A DNA stretch of 64,000 nucleotides from Promethearchaeota archaeon (GTDB lineage Archaea > Asgardarchaeota > Lokiarchaeia > Sigyniarchaeales > SOKP01), in NCBI GenBank assembly GCA_019058425.1, contig JAHPYZ010000001.1:9064-73063 (forward strand). Direction: 5' to 3'. Made by a program: the position numbers and the translations under genes. The notes beneath the pieces are model-generated. The model had not been told where the DNA came from, made no database searches, and saw only the letters and a list, made by a program, of their open reading frames with translations. This document shows positions 37,455-46,428 of this stretch, piece by piece. The first letter of the stretch is position 1. The number at the start of each line of letters is the position of its first letter.

Positions 37455-38732
37455 TTATATTTGTTCTAATGCCTGATCTAGATCATCTATTAAATCTTCC
37501 GGATCTTCTAATCCTACTGAGAATCTAAAGTGTCTTCTTGAAATATTCATAGATTTACGTTCCCAGGAAGCGAGATCTATACCCGTCATTAAAGATGTAT
37601 ATTCTATTAAAGAAGTTAAATCTCCTAATGATACACCTACTTTTATTAATTTCAATAGCTCTATAAATTTGTTACTTGCTTCTACAGATTCCAGTTCAAA
37701 TCCAATCATCCCACCAAAATCTTTCATTTGTTTCTTTGCAACAATATGATTTGGATGTGAAACTAAACCAGGATATTGGACAGTAGTAACCTTAGAATGA
37801 TTCTCCAAATATTTAGCTATTTTCATGGCATTAGAGGAATGACGTGTCATTCGTAAACTAAGAGTTCTAATCCCTCGTAGTATTAACCAGGCATTAAATG
37901 GGCTGAGCACTTGACCTTGCGTTTCTTGCCAATAATAACGAATATTCAAAATATCATTTTTAGGACCAATAACAGCTCCACCTAGGCAGTCACCATGTCC
38001 GTTGATATATTTAGTAAGACTCTCTATTACAAAATCTGCTCCAAATTCGAGAGGTCGTTGGAGTGCTGGAGATGAAAATGTGTTATCTACTATACATTTA
38101 CCCCCAACTTCATGGATTAGATCTGCGCATGCTTGTATATCTATTACATCTATAGTAGGATTTGAAGGTGATTCAAGAAAGAGAAATTTAGTATTATTAT
38201 CAATTGATTTTTTTACTTCAGAAATATCACAGAGATTGACCCTTCTGCATTCTATTCCCATTTGAGGATAAATTTTCGTGAGAAGTCGATAAATTCCTGT
38301 ATATTGATTAACATGGATAAGTATATTCGGAATGATTTCAGGATTAGATTGAGGTAACAAATTTTTGATTTTATTTGGTCGAATACGCTCAACACGTCGT
38401 TGTAACACACTTGAACACGCAAGGTGGACAGCACCCATTCCAGAAGCAACTGAAATTGCGCTTTCTCCTCCATGCAAAGTAGCTAATTTATTATCTAAAG
38501 CAAAAAGAGTGGGATTTTCAGTACGTGAATAATAATAATGATTTTTAAAAAATTCGCTTGAAGTAGAATAAGTGTAGGATTTTGTAGCATAAATTGGGAT
38601 CCTTAGGCTATTTGAAGTTTCTGGATAAGGATCTTCTCCCGCACGAATTAATTGAGTATCAAATCTGAGTTTATCCCATTTACTACGATTTTCTTGATTA
38701 AGCTCCTGAACAGTTTTCTTCTTTTCTGACAT
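37455..38732 (-). CDS. Cys/Met metabolism PLP-dependent lyase or synthase
   Basis: 425 residues of the cystathionine gamma-synthase/gamma-lyase/methionine gamma-lyase family. The partner-subunit motif YYSRTENPT is at 68-76, VASGMGAVH at 95-103, the pyridoxal-binding aspartate is in IVDNTFSSP (D216) and the Schiff-base lysine is in ESLTKYINGHGD (K241). Residues 108-135 carry a basic insertion (QRRVERIRPNKIKNLLP) that most relatives lack. It diverges from the corrinoid protein gene with 133 bases between starts. A role in methanethiol, methionine or cystathionine turnover next to methyl-transfer genes is plausible; exact substrate not predictable. Confidence 0.9.
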   Translation of the reverse strand: MSEKKKTVQELNQENRSKWDKLRFDTQLIRAGEDPYPETSNSLRIPIYATKSYTYSTSSEFFKNHYYYSRTENPTLFALDNKLATLHGGESAISVASGMGAVHLACSSVLQRRVERIRPNKIKNLLPQSNPEIIPNILIHVNQYTGIYRLLTKIYPQMGIECRRVNLCDISEVKKSIDNNTKFLFLESPSNPTIDVIDIQACADLIHEVGGKCIVDNTFSSPALQRPLEFGADFVIESLTKYINGHGDCLGGAVIGPKNDILNIRYYWQETQGQVLSPFNAWLILRGIRTLSLRMTRHSSNAMKIAKYLENHSKVTTVQYPGLVSHPNHIVAKKQMKDFGGMIGFELESVEASNKFIELLKLIKVGVSLGDLTSLIEYTSLMTGIDLASWERKSMNISRRHFRFSVGLEDPEDLIDDLDQALEQI

Positions 38733-38865
38733 GATTTTCCCATTATTCAGTTATTTTATAATTTTTTACAGCTATGATTTCTCAATAATTAATCCTAAGA
38801 TAAACTTTTTTACAAATTTTCAATTATAGAAAGGATAGTGATTATTAATATAAATTGAGTTAAAA

Positions 38866-39516
38866 ATGGCAATAGAAGAAAAAATAAAAGAATTTGTCGT
38901 AGAATGGGATGAAGAGGGATTAAAAGAATTATGTCGTAGCACTCTTGAAAGTAATGAAGCGACACCAGCAGAATTATTGAAAATCATTGGAAAAGTAATG
39001 CAATTTGTAGGAAAGCAATTTGAAGAGGAAGAAATTTTTCTTCCAGATTTAGTAGGATCAGCAAATGTTGTGAAAAATACCATTGATGAAATACTAGATC
39101 CCGCCATTAAAAAGTTAGGTGGGAGCAAAGAAACTCTTGGAAAAATTGTTATTGGTACAGTTGAGGGTGATGTTCATAGTATTGGTAAGGATCTTGTGGG
39201 AAGCTTTCTTTTTTCTAACGGTTTTGAAGTATTCAATTTGGGTGAAGAAGTTTCAGCATCTAGATTTGTAGATAAGGCAGAGGAGGTTGGAGCCCAAGTT
39301 ATTGGTCTGTCATCTTTATTAACAATGTCCATGGGATTTCAGCGAGAGGTTATAACGGAACTTGATAAGAGAAATTTAAGAGATAAATATAAAGTGATCA
39401 TTGGAGGGTCTCCGACATCTATTGAATATGCAAATGAAATTGGTGCAGATGGATGGGCTGATGATGCTATTGAATCAGTTAAGCTAGTAAAAAAACTATT
39501 AGGAGTTAATAATTAA
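38866..39516 (+). CDS. Corrinoid protein of a methyltransferase system (MtmC/MttC type)
   Basis: 216 residues: N-terminal helical cap domain (1-88) and a B12-binding Rossmann domain with the cobalt-ligand signature GDVHSIGKDLVG (D102, H104, G107), followed by SSLLTMSM and GGSPTS, which line the corrinoid tail. It carries the methyl group from a substrate-specific methyltransferase to an acceptor. The MttB-family gene begins 14 bases after its stop, so the two form an operon. The ramA-like reactivator and the MtbA-type acceptor methyltransferase are not in the window. Confidence 0.94.
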   Translation: MAIEEKIKEFVVEWDEEGLKELCRSTLESNEATPAELLKIIGKVMQFVGKQFEEEEIFLPDLVGSANVVKNTIDEILDPAIKKLGGSKETLGKIVIGTVEGDVHSIGKDLVGSFLFSNGFEVFNLGEEVSASRFVDKAEEVGAQVIGLSSLLTMSMGFQREVITELDKRNLRDKYKVIIGGSPTSIEYANEIGADGWADDAIESVKLVKKLLGVNN

Positions 39517-39530
39517 GAGTTGCTTTTTAA

Positions 39531-41057
39531 ATGAAATTTAAAAGAATTGAAGTTCTTTCGAGTGATGAAATAGAAGCTATCCATTCTTCAACTTTAACAA
39601 TCCTCACAAAAATCGGAATTAAAATAGATTCACCGTCTGCGAGAACTTTGTTAAAGGAATATGGAGCATTAATTGACAATAATACCCTCTTTGTTAGACT
39701 CCCAGAGTCTTTAATTAAAGAAAAACTAAAGGAAGTACCAGATTCCTTTAAATTGCATGGACCAGATGGTAAATTTAATTTTGAGGTTAATACAAATTCT
39801 ACTCAATTTGCCACTATCGGAACACCAGTAAAGATTTATGACCCGAGTAAAAAGAGCGGTGTCAGAAAAACTGTTTTAGCAGATACAATCAAACAGATTA
39901 GGATTGTTGATTCTTTAAAAAATATTAACTGCTCCCATGTTGATGTTTGGCCTAATGATGTTAATTATCTCTCTCTCCACGGACATTGTATTTATCAATG
40001 GGTCCATAATACTCGAAAACCTTATGGACTTGGATGTTTAGGAAGAGTAGCAAGCCAAGATATGATGAATATGGCATCTATCATTGTTGGAAGTGAGGAA
40101 GAACTCATTAAAAACCCTCGTTTTGTAGGGTTCATGAACCCAACAAGTCCTCTTTATCTCCCTCAATTGATGACAAATGGTCTTGAAATATTTGCTAAAT
40201 GTAAGCAACCAACAATAATAGCCCCAGAAGCTTTAGCTGGGGCAACTGCACCCGTGACTTTAGCAGGGCTGATAACTCAAATAAATGCAGAAATCATCGG
40301 GGGAATTATTTTAGCCCAACTATATAATTCTGGAGCTCCAGTATTTTTCGGTACAGTTTCCACTATTACAGATATGAAATCTGGGAATGCCGCATTAGGT
40401 TCAATTGAAACAGGACTCATTACAACTGCAATTGCTCAGATGGCTCGATATTACAATATTCCCTCAAGAGGTCCCGGAGGTATTACAGATTCAAAAGTAC
40501 TAGATGTCCAATGTGGTTTTGAACGATTACAAACATTATTAATTGCGGCACAGGCAGGAATTAATTATATCACATGCGCTGGTACACTCGAAGAGACGTT
40601 GGTAGAAGCACTAGAACTTCTGGTTATTGATGATGAGTTAGTAGATATTGTAAAACGTCTACTGAAAGGAGTAAATGTAAACGAAGATACATTAGGATTA
40701 GATGTTATAGAAAAAGTAGCTTTAAATCCAAAAAAGGGAGTAAATTTCCTAGGTGAAGCTCATACTCGCAAATTTATGAGAGATGAATTATTTATACCTT
40801 CTCTAATTGATAGAAATCGGCGTTCAACATGGCGTAAAAAAGGATCAATGGATATAATTACTAGAGCTGGAATGAAGGTAGAACAAATTCTCAAATCCTT
40901 TAATCCTCCACAAGTTGATAACGATATTGAAAGTAAACTTTTAGAATATATAAAAGAAGTTGAAGCAAGAACTTTAGATTACTATCGAAAAGCTGAAGGA
41001 ATATCTACTGGAACAGTATCTCTCCCAGGTACAGAAATAGATGTAAAAGACATTTAA
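39531..41057 (+). CDS. MttB-family methyltransferase without pyrrolysine
   Basis: 508 residues, the usual MttB length, read through without any in-frame amber codon, so it belongs to the non-pyrrolysine group (MtgB-like) rather than to true trimethylamine methyltransferase. Family segments: HVDVWPNDVNYLSLHGHC, FVGFMNPTSPLYL, PEALAGATAPVTLAG, GPGGITDSKVLDVQCGFE and the C-terminal NFLGEAHTRKFMRDELF. Characterised non-Pyl members demethylate quaternary amines such as glycine betaine. The corrinoid partner is immediately upstream. The substrate here cannot be read from sequence. The last four bases overlap the convergent membrane-protein gene. Confidence 0.92.
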   Translation: MKFKRIEVLSSDEIEAIHSSTLTILTKIGIKIDSPSARTLLKEYGALIDNNTLFVRLPESLIKEKLKEVPDSFKLHGPDGKFNFEVNTNSTQFATIGTPVKIYDPSKKSGVRKTVLADTIKQIRIVDSLKNINCSHVDVWPNDVNYLSLHGHCIYQWVHNTRKPYGLGCLGRVASQDMMNMASIIVGSEEELIKNPRFVGFMNPTSPLYLPQLMTNGLEIFAKCKQPTIIAPEALAGATAPVTLAGLITQINAEIIGGIILAQLYNSGAPVFFGTVSTITDMKSGNAALGSIETGLITTAIAQMARYYNIPSRGPGGITDSKVLDVQCGFERLQTLLIAAQAGINYITCAGTLEETLVEALELLVIDDELVDIVKRLLKGVNVNEDTLGLDVIEKVALNPKKGVNFLGEAHTRKFMRDELFIPSLIDRNRRSTWRKKGSMDIITRAGMKVEQILKSFNPPQVDNDIESKLLEYIKEVEARTLDYYRKAEGISTGTVSLPGTEIDVKDI

Positions 41058-41767
41058 TTTTGTTTTCTTTTTTCTTTAACCTTTTGAAGGATATCTATTA
41101 TATTTACCCTTAACATTAGATATACTGTGATTACAGTGAAATATAAAGTTATTATACTAAATATCCAATTTTCTCCTCCTAAGAACATACAAATGTTTAG
41201 TAAATTGTAAGCAAATACAAGCATTAATCCAAGTTTTCCGAACCATACCCAAAAGATAGTCTTTTTTACATCATATTTTATTAATCCCAATGGTACTGTT
41301 ATCATATCATCATTTAAAGGGGTAAGTCCAAAAAGATATATGAGAAAGGGGGCAATCTTTGGATGATCGACTAAATATTGTTGATATTTCTTTAAATTTT
41401 CATTTCTTTCTATTGAAACTAATTCAGAAGTTCCCCTTCCAACTATATACCCGCCCATCTCTCCAACTAAACATCCTAGTGAAGCAGTAAATCCAACCAA
41501 TAACGGAACAAAAATATTTAATTCTCGGAAAGGTTGAGCACTAAAACATACTACAAAAGTATATGGTGTAGGAACTGGAAGTAGATTTCCAATCATACAG
41601 ATGAAAAAAGTAATGAGGAGTCCAGAACTTAAATCCTGAAATTGTGGATACATTGAAATATTTTCTATCGCTTCTCTATGAGAAGAATTTACTAAAAGAT
41701 CTAAAGATAGAATTGTTAAAATTATAAATGTAATAACAAAGATAATATCGATTTTTTTCAGTTCCAA
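41054..41767 (-). CDS. VTT/DedA-like membrane protein
   Basis: 237 residues with five to six hydrophobic helices. The first is IIFVITFIILTILSLDLLV. The core LVGFTASLGCLVGEMGGYIVGRG and the re-entrant-like PFLIYLFGLTPLNDDMITVPLGLIKYDVKKTIFWVWFGKLG match the VTT (SNARE-associated/DedA) pattern of small residues, acidic-glycine helix and FxxGxxPl..d motif. Bacterial and eukaryotic relatives act as lipid scramblases or flippases. It is convergent with the MttB gene (four-base overlap) and stands apart from the gelsolin gene upstream. Confidence 0.7.
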   Translation of the reverse strand: MELKKIDIIFVITFIILTILSLDLLVNSSHREAIENISMYPQFQDLSSGLLITFFICMIGNLLPVPTPYTFVVCFSAQPFRELNIFVPLLVGFTASLGCLVGEMGGYIVGRGTSELVSIERNENLKKYQQYLVDHPKIAPFLIYLFGLTPLNDDMITVPLGLIKYDVKKTIFWVWFGKLGLMLVFAYNLLNICMFLGGENWIFSIITLYFTVITVYLMLRVNIIDILQKVKEKRKQN

Positions 41768-41839
41768 TTTAAATTACACACTTTTCAATGATGATTTAGG
41801 TAAAGGATTTTGAATTAAATATTTAATTATTTAAGTAAA

Positions 41840-41989
41840 CTAACTAGAAAGTATTACAAAAAGAATCGAAAGTATAATACTCACTAAAAGTATTATCATA
41901 ACCAACAAACCGAGAAATTTTTTTTTCCTTTGTCTCTTTTTTACCATAGATTTACGCTGTGGAGTTGGTCTTCGTCTAACATGGGACAT
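41840..41989 (-). CDS. 49-residue single-helix membrane peptide
   Basis: Reads MSHVRRRPTPQRK, then a very basic stretch (VKKRQRKKKF) and one hydrophobic C-terminal helix LLVMIILLVSIILSILFVIL ending LSS. It starts 32 bases after the stop of the gelsolin-like gene on the same strand, so co-transcription is likely. Topology would be a cytosolic basic head with a C-terminal tail anchor. The arrangement recalls Sec61-beta, but the glycine/arginine signature before the helix is missing, so I do not assign it. Confidence 0.6.
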   Translation of the reverse strand: MSHVRRRPTPQRKSMVKKRQRKKKFLGLLVMIILLVSIILSILFVILSS

Positions 41990-42021
41990 TATTTTCTACC
42001 GCACTAGGAATAGGTTTGGAA

Positions 42022-42717
42022 TTAATTATCTTTTCTCTCGGATTTTTGTAGAAGTTCAGTTAAAACAACATTATTATAAGAGAAAAGCATTCTAGGGATA
42101 TAACTTTCAGCTAAATATGGACCATCCTCAATTTCTTCTTTTAATGGGAAGAGTTTTTTCTCTTTAATTACAGATCCTAAATAATTTCTATCATATTCTT
42201 TATAGCCAAACACTTTATTTTTGACTATGACCATCTTTCGTTCATATCCTTCAGGAACTCCCGCTTTTTCAAGAAGTAATAGTATCTTTTCTCTAGACAA
42301 TGATTCAATCAATTCTAAATCTTCAGCAGTTTCTTTATATGCAGGTCCAGTTTGGACTTCCTCATAATCAGGCTCTTCCTCTAACTTTGCAGCTACTTTG
42401 AAACCTAAAGTCTCGTTACCCTCATCAACAGCAGAAATTTTAAAACCAATACCATACCTGTCTCTAATACTAGGTGCTAATTTAGCGGCTATGAATTTCA
42501 TCCTCGTAGTTGTATTGCTTCCATGCCAAATCCAGACTCTATATCGAGAGGGATCAACAAAAAGAAGTATGAAATCTGGATCTAATAATTCAGTTATCTC
42601 AATATCTTCTTCTAACTCTAATTCTTGGAACTCATTCAATTGATCATTGTATTGGAAAACGATTATTTTCTCTTTTTCTTCTTCTGGGAACTCTTCTTCT
42701 GGCATGATACTAATCAA
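42022..42717 (-). CDS. Gelsolin-like domain protein
   Basis: 231 residues (or 227 from the second Met). Residues 45-105 match a gelsolin repeat: LLDPDFILLFVDPSRYRVWIWHGSNTT (strand, then the V-W-x-G strand end), a helix TRMKFIAAKLAPSIRDRYG, and the strand FKISAVDEGNE with the conserved acidic-glycine turn. Gelsolin domains bind actin and calcium, and Asgard archaea encode one- and two-domain versions that act on actin. The remaining residues 125-231 are helical and of unknown role. Only one repeat is clear. The protein is strongly acidic at its N-terminus. The basic single-helix peptide follows it and could be a membrane partner (inference). Confidence 0.8.
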   Translation of the reverse strand: MISIMPEEEFPEEEKEKIIVFQYNDQLNEFQELELEEDIEITELLDPDFILLFVDPSRYRVWIWHGSNTTTRMKFIAAKLAPSIRDRYGIGFKISAVDEGNETLGFKVAAKLEEEPDYEEVQTGPAYKETAEDLELIESLSREKILLLLEKAGVPEGYERKMVIVKNKVFGYKEYDRNYLGSVIKEKKLFPLKEEIEDGPYLAESYIPRMLFSYNNVVLTELLQKSERKDN

Positions 42718-42787
42718 ACGGTTTTCTATTTATAATACTATATAATTTTACTACTATATTATTATTTTGACTTTCACAAATAAAAAG

Positions 42788-42872
42788 TGCGGGAAGGGAG
42801 ATTTGAACTCCCGAACTCCTACGAGAATGGGTTCTGAGCCCATCGCCTTTGACCAAACTTGGCAATTCCCGC
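42788..42872 (-). tRNA. tRNA-Leu (anticodon CAG)
   Basis: Folds as a class II tRNA: acceptor GCGGGAA pairing with TTCCCGC, D arm GCC...GGC, anticodon stem ATGGG/CCCAT with loop CTCAGAA (anticodon at 42834-42836), a long variable arm, and T arm GGGAG/CTCCC with loop TTCAAAT. The discriminator base is A (42788), as expected for leucine. CCA is not encoded and no intron is present. It lies between the gelsolin-like gene and the divergently oriented ogg gene. Confidence 0.96.
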
Positions 42873-42943
42873 GAAATTTTTGTAATTAGCCAAGATAACT
42901 TATTTTTTTAAATAATAATTATTTAAAATTCCTAAAAATTTTA

Positions 42944-43606
42944 ATGATTACTTTTAAATTTGTTTCCACCTCCCGAAAAATGCAAGTACTGATAGATAAA
43001 ATTCTGAAGCTGAAACCAAGTGAAGTTAAAAATTTAGTTGATGCTCGTATTAAGGAATTTAGTGAATTTAAAAACCACTCTATCCATATAATATTTAATG
43101 AGTTATGTTTTTGTATTACTACCGCAAATTGCAGTGCAGAACGATGTATTGATGTTCAGAAAAGGATGGGTGATGGATTTCTTACACTTTCTGAAACAGA
43201 ACTTGCATCTAAGTTAAAGGAGTATAAATATAGATTTCCTAATGTGCGGTCCAAATATATCTTTGAAGCTAGAAAGAAAATTGGACAGTTAGAAAACATA
43301 ATAAAATCTGAATATGAGGAACAAATTTTGAGAGAATGGATTGTAAAAAACATAAAAGGGATTGGGTATAAAGAAGCTAGCCATTTCTTGAGAAATATTG
43401 GATATAATAATTTAGCGATAATTGATTTTCACATTATCGATCTTTTAGTTGAAAATAATCTAATTAAAAGACCAAAAACCTTAACAAAAACTAAATATCT
43501 TGAAATTGAAGAAATATTAAAAGAAATTGGAACTAGGCTAAAAATGAATTTAGCTGAATTAGACTTATATTTATGGTATTTAGAAACGGGAAAAATTCTT
43601 AAATAG
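42944..43606 (+). CDS. ogg: Archaeal 8-oxoguanine DNA glycosylase/lyase (Ogg2)
   Basis: 220 residues, the length of the archaeal Ogg2 group. The helix-hairpin-helix is IKGIGYKEASHFLRNIG with catalytic Lys143, and the catalytic aspartate is D161 in AIIDFHIIDLL. N-terminal segment CITTANCSAERCIDVQKRMGDGF is also typical. The enzyme excises 8-oxoguanine and cleaves the strand by beta-elimination. The C-terminus (ELDLYLWYLETGKILK) matches the conserved end of the family, where the final residues contact the base. It stands alone on the plus strand, 71 bases after the tRNA. Confidence 0.93.
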   Translation: MITFKFVSTSRKMQVLIDKILKLKPSEVKNLVDARIKEFSEFKNHSIHIIFNELCFCITTANCSAERCIDVQKRMGDGFLTLSETELASKLKEYKYRFPNVRSKYIFEARKKIGQLENIIKSEYEEQILREWIVKNIKGIGYKEASHFLRNIGYNNLAIIDFHIIDLLVENNLIKRPKTLTKTKYLEIEEILKEIGTRLKMNLAELDLYLWYLETGKILK

Positions 43607-43656
43607 TTAATATATTTAAACTTCAAATAAAAAATAAAAATAAAAAGGGTAATTAA

Positions 43657-44313
43657 ATGGATCCTACTTGCCACAAATGTAATAGTAGAAGTTTTTGCAC
43701 CTTAGGGAAGCCTAATAAAAACATGGAAAATTGTCCTATGATTTTGAGTCCTGAAATTGAAGATGAGGCACTAAAACTTTACAAAACTAATGAGAATATA
43801 AAAAAAACCACAAAAATAGCATCTATTATAGAAGCATCAGGATATATTCATTGGCCTCGCTTAAAAGATACAATAGAATTTGCCAAAGGAATGGGTTATA
43901 GAAAAATCGGATTAGCATTTTGTGTTGGTTTACAAAAAGAAGCAAAGAAAACAGCAGAAATCTTAATTGAATACAATTTTGATGTATGTTCAGTGTGCTG
44001 TAAAAACGGAGCAATTAAAAAAACGGATCTTAAAGTTCCTGAAGAATATACTATCTTCTCTAAAACAGGATATCCTCTTGGATTTGTTTCATGTAATCCA
44101 GTTGCTCAAGCATTATTGTTAAACAAAGCTAAAACAGAAATGAATTTGATTATTGGTTTATGTGTCGGACATGATATTACCTTTACTCAACTCTCAAATG
44201 CCCCAGTTAGCACTCTAATTGCAAAAGATAGATCTAATCCTCATAATCCTGCAGCCGTTTTATACACATCATATGGAGATTCTTATTTTGCAAAAGACCT
44301 TAGAATGAAATGA
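43657..44313 (+). CDS. DUF1847 cysteine-rich metal-binding protein
   Basis: 218 residues. The N-terminus CHKCNSRSFCTLG...NCPM is a cysteine cluster that should bind zinc or an iron-sulfur centre. Further cysteines lie in FCVGLQKEA, SVCCKNGAIKK, SCNPVAQALLLNKA and GLCVGHD, and the last part has APVSTLIAKDRSNPHNPAAVLYTSY. These are the DUF1847 signatures. Function is unknown; the family is scattered among anaerobic archaea and bacteria. It starts 50 bases after ogg and could share its transcript. Confidence 0.88.
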   Translation: MDPTCHKCNSRSFCTLGKPNKNMENCPMILSPEIEDEALKLYKTNENIKKTTKIASIIEASGYIHWPRLKDTIEFAKGMGYRKIGLAFCVGLQKEAKKTAEILIEYNFDVCSVCCKNGAIKKTDLKVPEEYTIFSKTGYPLGFVSCNPVAQALLLNKAKTEMNLIIGLCVGHDITFTQLSNAPVSTLIAKDRSNPHNPAAVLYTSYGDSYFAKDLRMK

Positions 44314-44570
44314 ATATAAAAGAAAGAAAATTAAACGATAATATTTTACATCTCTTTAATAACCAATTAAACTTAAATAATAAAGTGTGAAGTTCAACAT
44401 TAAGAATTAGTGTGAAAAAGAAGTGATTTAAAGTAAGATATCCAAATATAGTTATTGAATTAATTAAACAACTGCCTGAGGAACACTTTGGGTTAATAAA
44501 ACTACTTAAAAAAAATTATAAAAAGATTAATTTTGAGAAATTAAAACCTTTTAATTCTGAAAGTGAGTTA

Positions 44571-46280
44571 ATGGAAGTACAGACTTTTTATATGCAAGTC
44601 ATTAAAGAAATTCTTTTATCAAGTCCAGAAACAATAGATTTACTTATTGGTTTAAGTGTAATTAATACTGAAATAGAAACTAATATTGATAAAAAAAGTA
44701 TTAAAGCTTCTATTCAACTGTCTAATATTGAGAATAAATTTAAAGAATTATTAGAAACTGGAATAATAAAACAAAAAGATGAGAAAGTACAAGTATTGGA
44801 TTTCTCGTATCCCTTAATTAAAGAAGTTCTAGAAAACTTTGCTGAGAATAAGCATCATGAAAATGCTCTAAAATATTACGAAAAAAAGTTTAAAGGTGAT
44901 CTTTACGATCAGATTGAAATACTTTATCATAAAGCAAAATTAAAACCCTCTGCGGAACTTGTTGATGAATTCCTAACAATTGCAAACAATATAGAGCAAT
45001 TTAATGAGAGTCATAAAAGATTGATTGATATTGCAGAGCAATTATTCATACTTGAAGATAAATATAAAGCTCCAATTTTAATTGTACTTGGAACTTTGTT
45101 AGCTGTTTTAGGTAGTTCTGAAACAGCAGAAAAAATCTTTCTTAATGCTTTAGAAATTTATAAAAATTTAGCGAAAAAGTATTACAAAATATATCTACCA
45201 TATATTGCTGCAACTCAGAAAAACCTGGGAACCCTATATATAGATTCAAAACGATTTGATGAGGCTGAAAAAATATATAGTGATGCCTTAAATTCATACC
45301 AGGAGTTAGAAAGACAGTATTATGATGCACACTCGCCTGACTTTCACTCAAAAGAGTATAGTGGAATAGAAGAGTCATATGGTGATGATTTAAAGGGATA
45401 TAATGAGTTATTAAAGCGGTATTATGATATATATTTACCAGAAAAACCCCCTATTACGAGTGAATATGGAAAAGTAGGTATTGATTTAGACTTATTGGAA
45501 GATATTCAAGATGGTACCATTGATTCCATGGAAAATTACAAAAAATTGGCTAAGATGTCTTATGATATGTATTTACTCGATATTGCGAAAACTCTGAGTA
45601 ATCTTGGACTTACCTATACTGAATTAATGAGATTTGAAGAAGCAGAACAAATGCACCTTGAAGCATTAAAAATTAAAAAAAATGTTGCGGAACATTATCC
45701 TGATCAAGTCTTACCAGAACTAGCTCTTACTCTATTAGATATTGGTGATCTTTACGCTAGTTTAAATAGATTTGATGAAGCAGTACCATTTTTTAAGGAA
45801 GCATTAGAAGTTTCTAGACCTTTAGCATTAGAAAATCCAGATGTATACATGTATAATATTGCTATTATACAGAATTCCCTTGGTACTTTATATACTAGAT
45901 TGCAGCAATTTGAAGATGCTGAAAAAATATACCTCGAGGCTCTAAAAATTTTTAAAAATTATGCAAAAGTTGATCCTAAACGCTATAAATATAATGTTGC
46001 TGAAGTTCAGAATAATCTTGGCTATGTTCTCTTAAACAAAAAAGATTTTGATAAAGCGGAGTATTATCTAAATAAATCTTTGAAAAAGAATCCAACGGAT
46101 AGTGAAACCTTGTATAATTTCGCTTGTCTTGAAGCTCTTAGGGATAATAAATTAGTAGCCTTGGAGTTCCTTGCAAAAGTTATAATTCTTGATGATAATT
46201 ATAAAGAAAGAGCATTGAAGGATGAAAAACTTAATGGATTAAAGGACTTAATAGAATTTAAAGAATTAATTGGTGTGTGA
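44571..46280 (+). CDS. Tetratricopeptide-repeat protein
   Basis: 569 residues from the first ATG. The frame is open upstream to 44427, and those 48 codons (PNIVIELIKQLPEEHFG, LIKLLKKNYKKINF) look coding, so the real N-terminus is probably longer. A GTG at 44412 precedes them in frame but is separated by a TGA at 44424-44426. The N-terminal 130 residues resemble a winged-helix-like or helical domain. TPRs start near residue 150 and run to the end, with units containing AQTLSNLGxxY-type helices and EAEKIYLEALKIFKN-type partners (about eight to ten repeats, several 42 residues long as in kinesin-light-chain-like TPRs). It should be a cytosolic scaffold for protein interactions. Confidence 0.88.
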   Translation: MEVQTFYMQVIKEILLSSPETIDLLIGLSVINTEIETNIDKKSIKASIQLSNIENKFKELLETGIIKQKDEKVQVLDFSYPLIKEVLENFAENKHHENALKYYEKKFKGDLYDQIEILYHKAKLKPSAELVDEFLTIANNIEQFNESHKRLIDIAEQLFILEDKYKAPILIVLGTLLAVLGSSETAEKIFLNALEIYKNLAKKYYKIYLPYIAATQKNLGTLYIDSKRFDEAEKIYSDALNSYQELERQYYDAHSPDFHSKEYSGIEESYGDDLKGYNELLKRYYDIYLPEKPPITSEYGKVGIDLDLLEDIQDGTIDSMENYKKLAKMSYDMYLLDIAKTLSNLGLTYTELMRFEEAEQMHLEALKIKKNVAEHYPDQVLPELALTLLDIGDLYASLNRFDEAVPFFKEALEVSRPLALENPDVYMYNIAIIQNSLGTLYTRLQQFEDAEKIYLEALKIFKNYAKVDPKRYKYNVAEVQNNLGYVLLNKKDFDKAEYYLNKSLKKNPTDSETLYNFACLEALRDNKLVALEFLAKVIILDDNYKERALKDEKLNGLKDLIEFKELIGV

Positions 46281-46323
46281 AATACCAAAAATATCATTAA
46301 AAAAAATCTCTAAACTTAATTTA

Positions 46324-46428
46324 ATGTCAGTTTTACAATTAGATGTCAAACCAGAGCAGAGGAATTTAGTTGCTACTAATGCTAAATCAATAGCTGAGGC
46401 TCATTTCAATAAAGATGCATGGTTATAG
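46324..46428 (+). pseudogene. N-terminal remnant of a GNAT acetyltransferase
   Basis: A 34-codon frame reading MSVLQLDVKPEQRNLVATN, then AKSIAEAHFNKDAWL before TAG. It resembles the N-terminal strand and helix of spermine/spermidine-type GNAT acetyltransferases (xxxVxxeQexFVAsNxxSIAqA). The acetyl-CoA-binding part is missing downstream, where no open frame continues. The whole 46281-46602 gap otherwise holds no gene that I can support. Confidence 0.5.

Noticed and set aside
39531-41057. MttB homologue as pyrrolysine-containing trimethylamine methyltransferase
   Set aside because: The frame covers the full family length with no in-frame TAG, and no pyl genes are in the window.
41840-41989. 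Sec61-beta/SecG identity of the 49-residue peptide
   Set aside because: The helix position fits but the glycine- and arginine-containing signature before the helix is missing.
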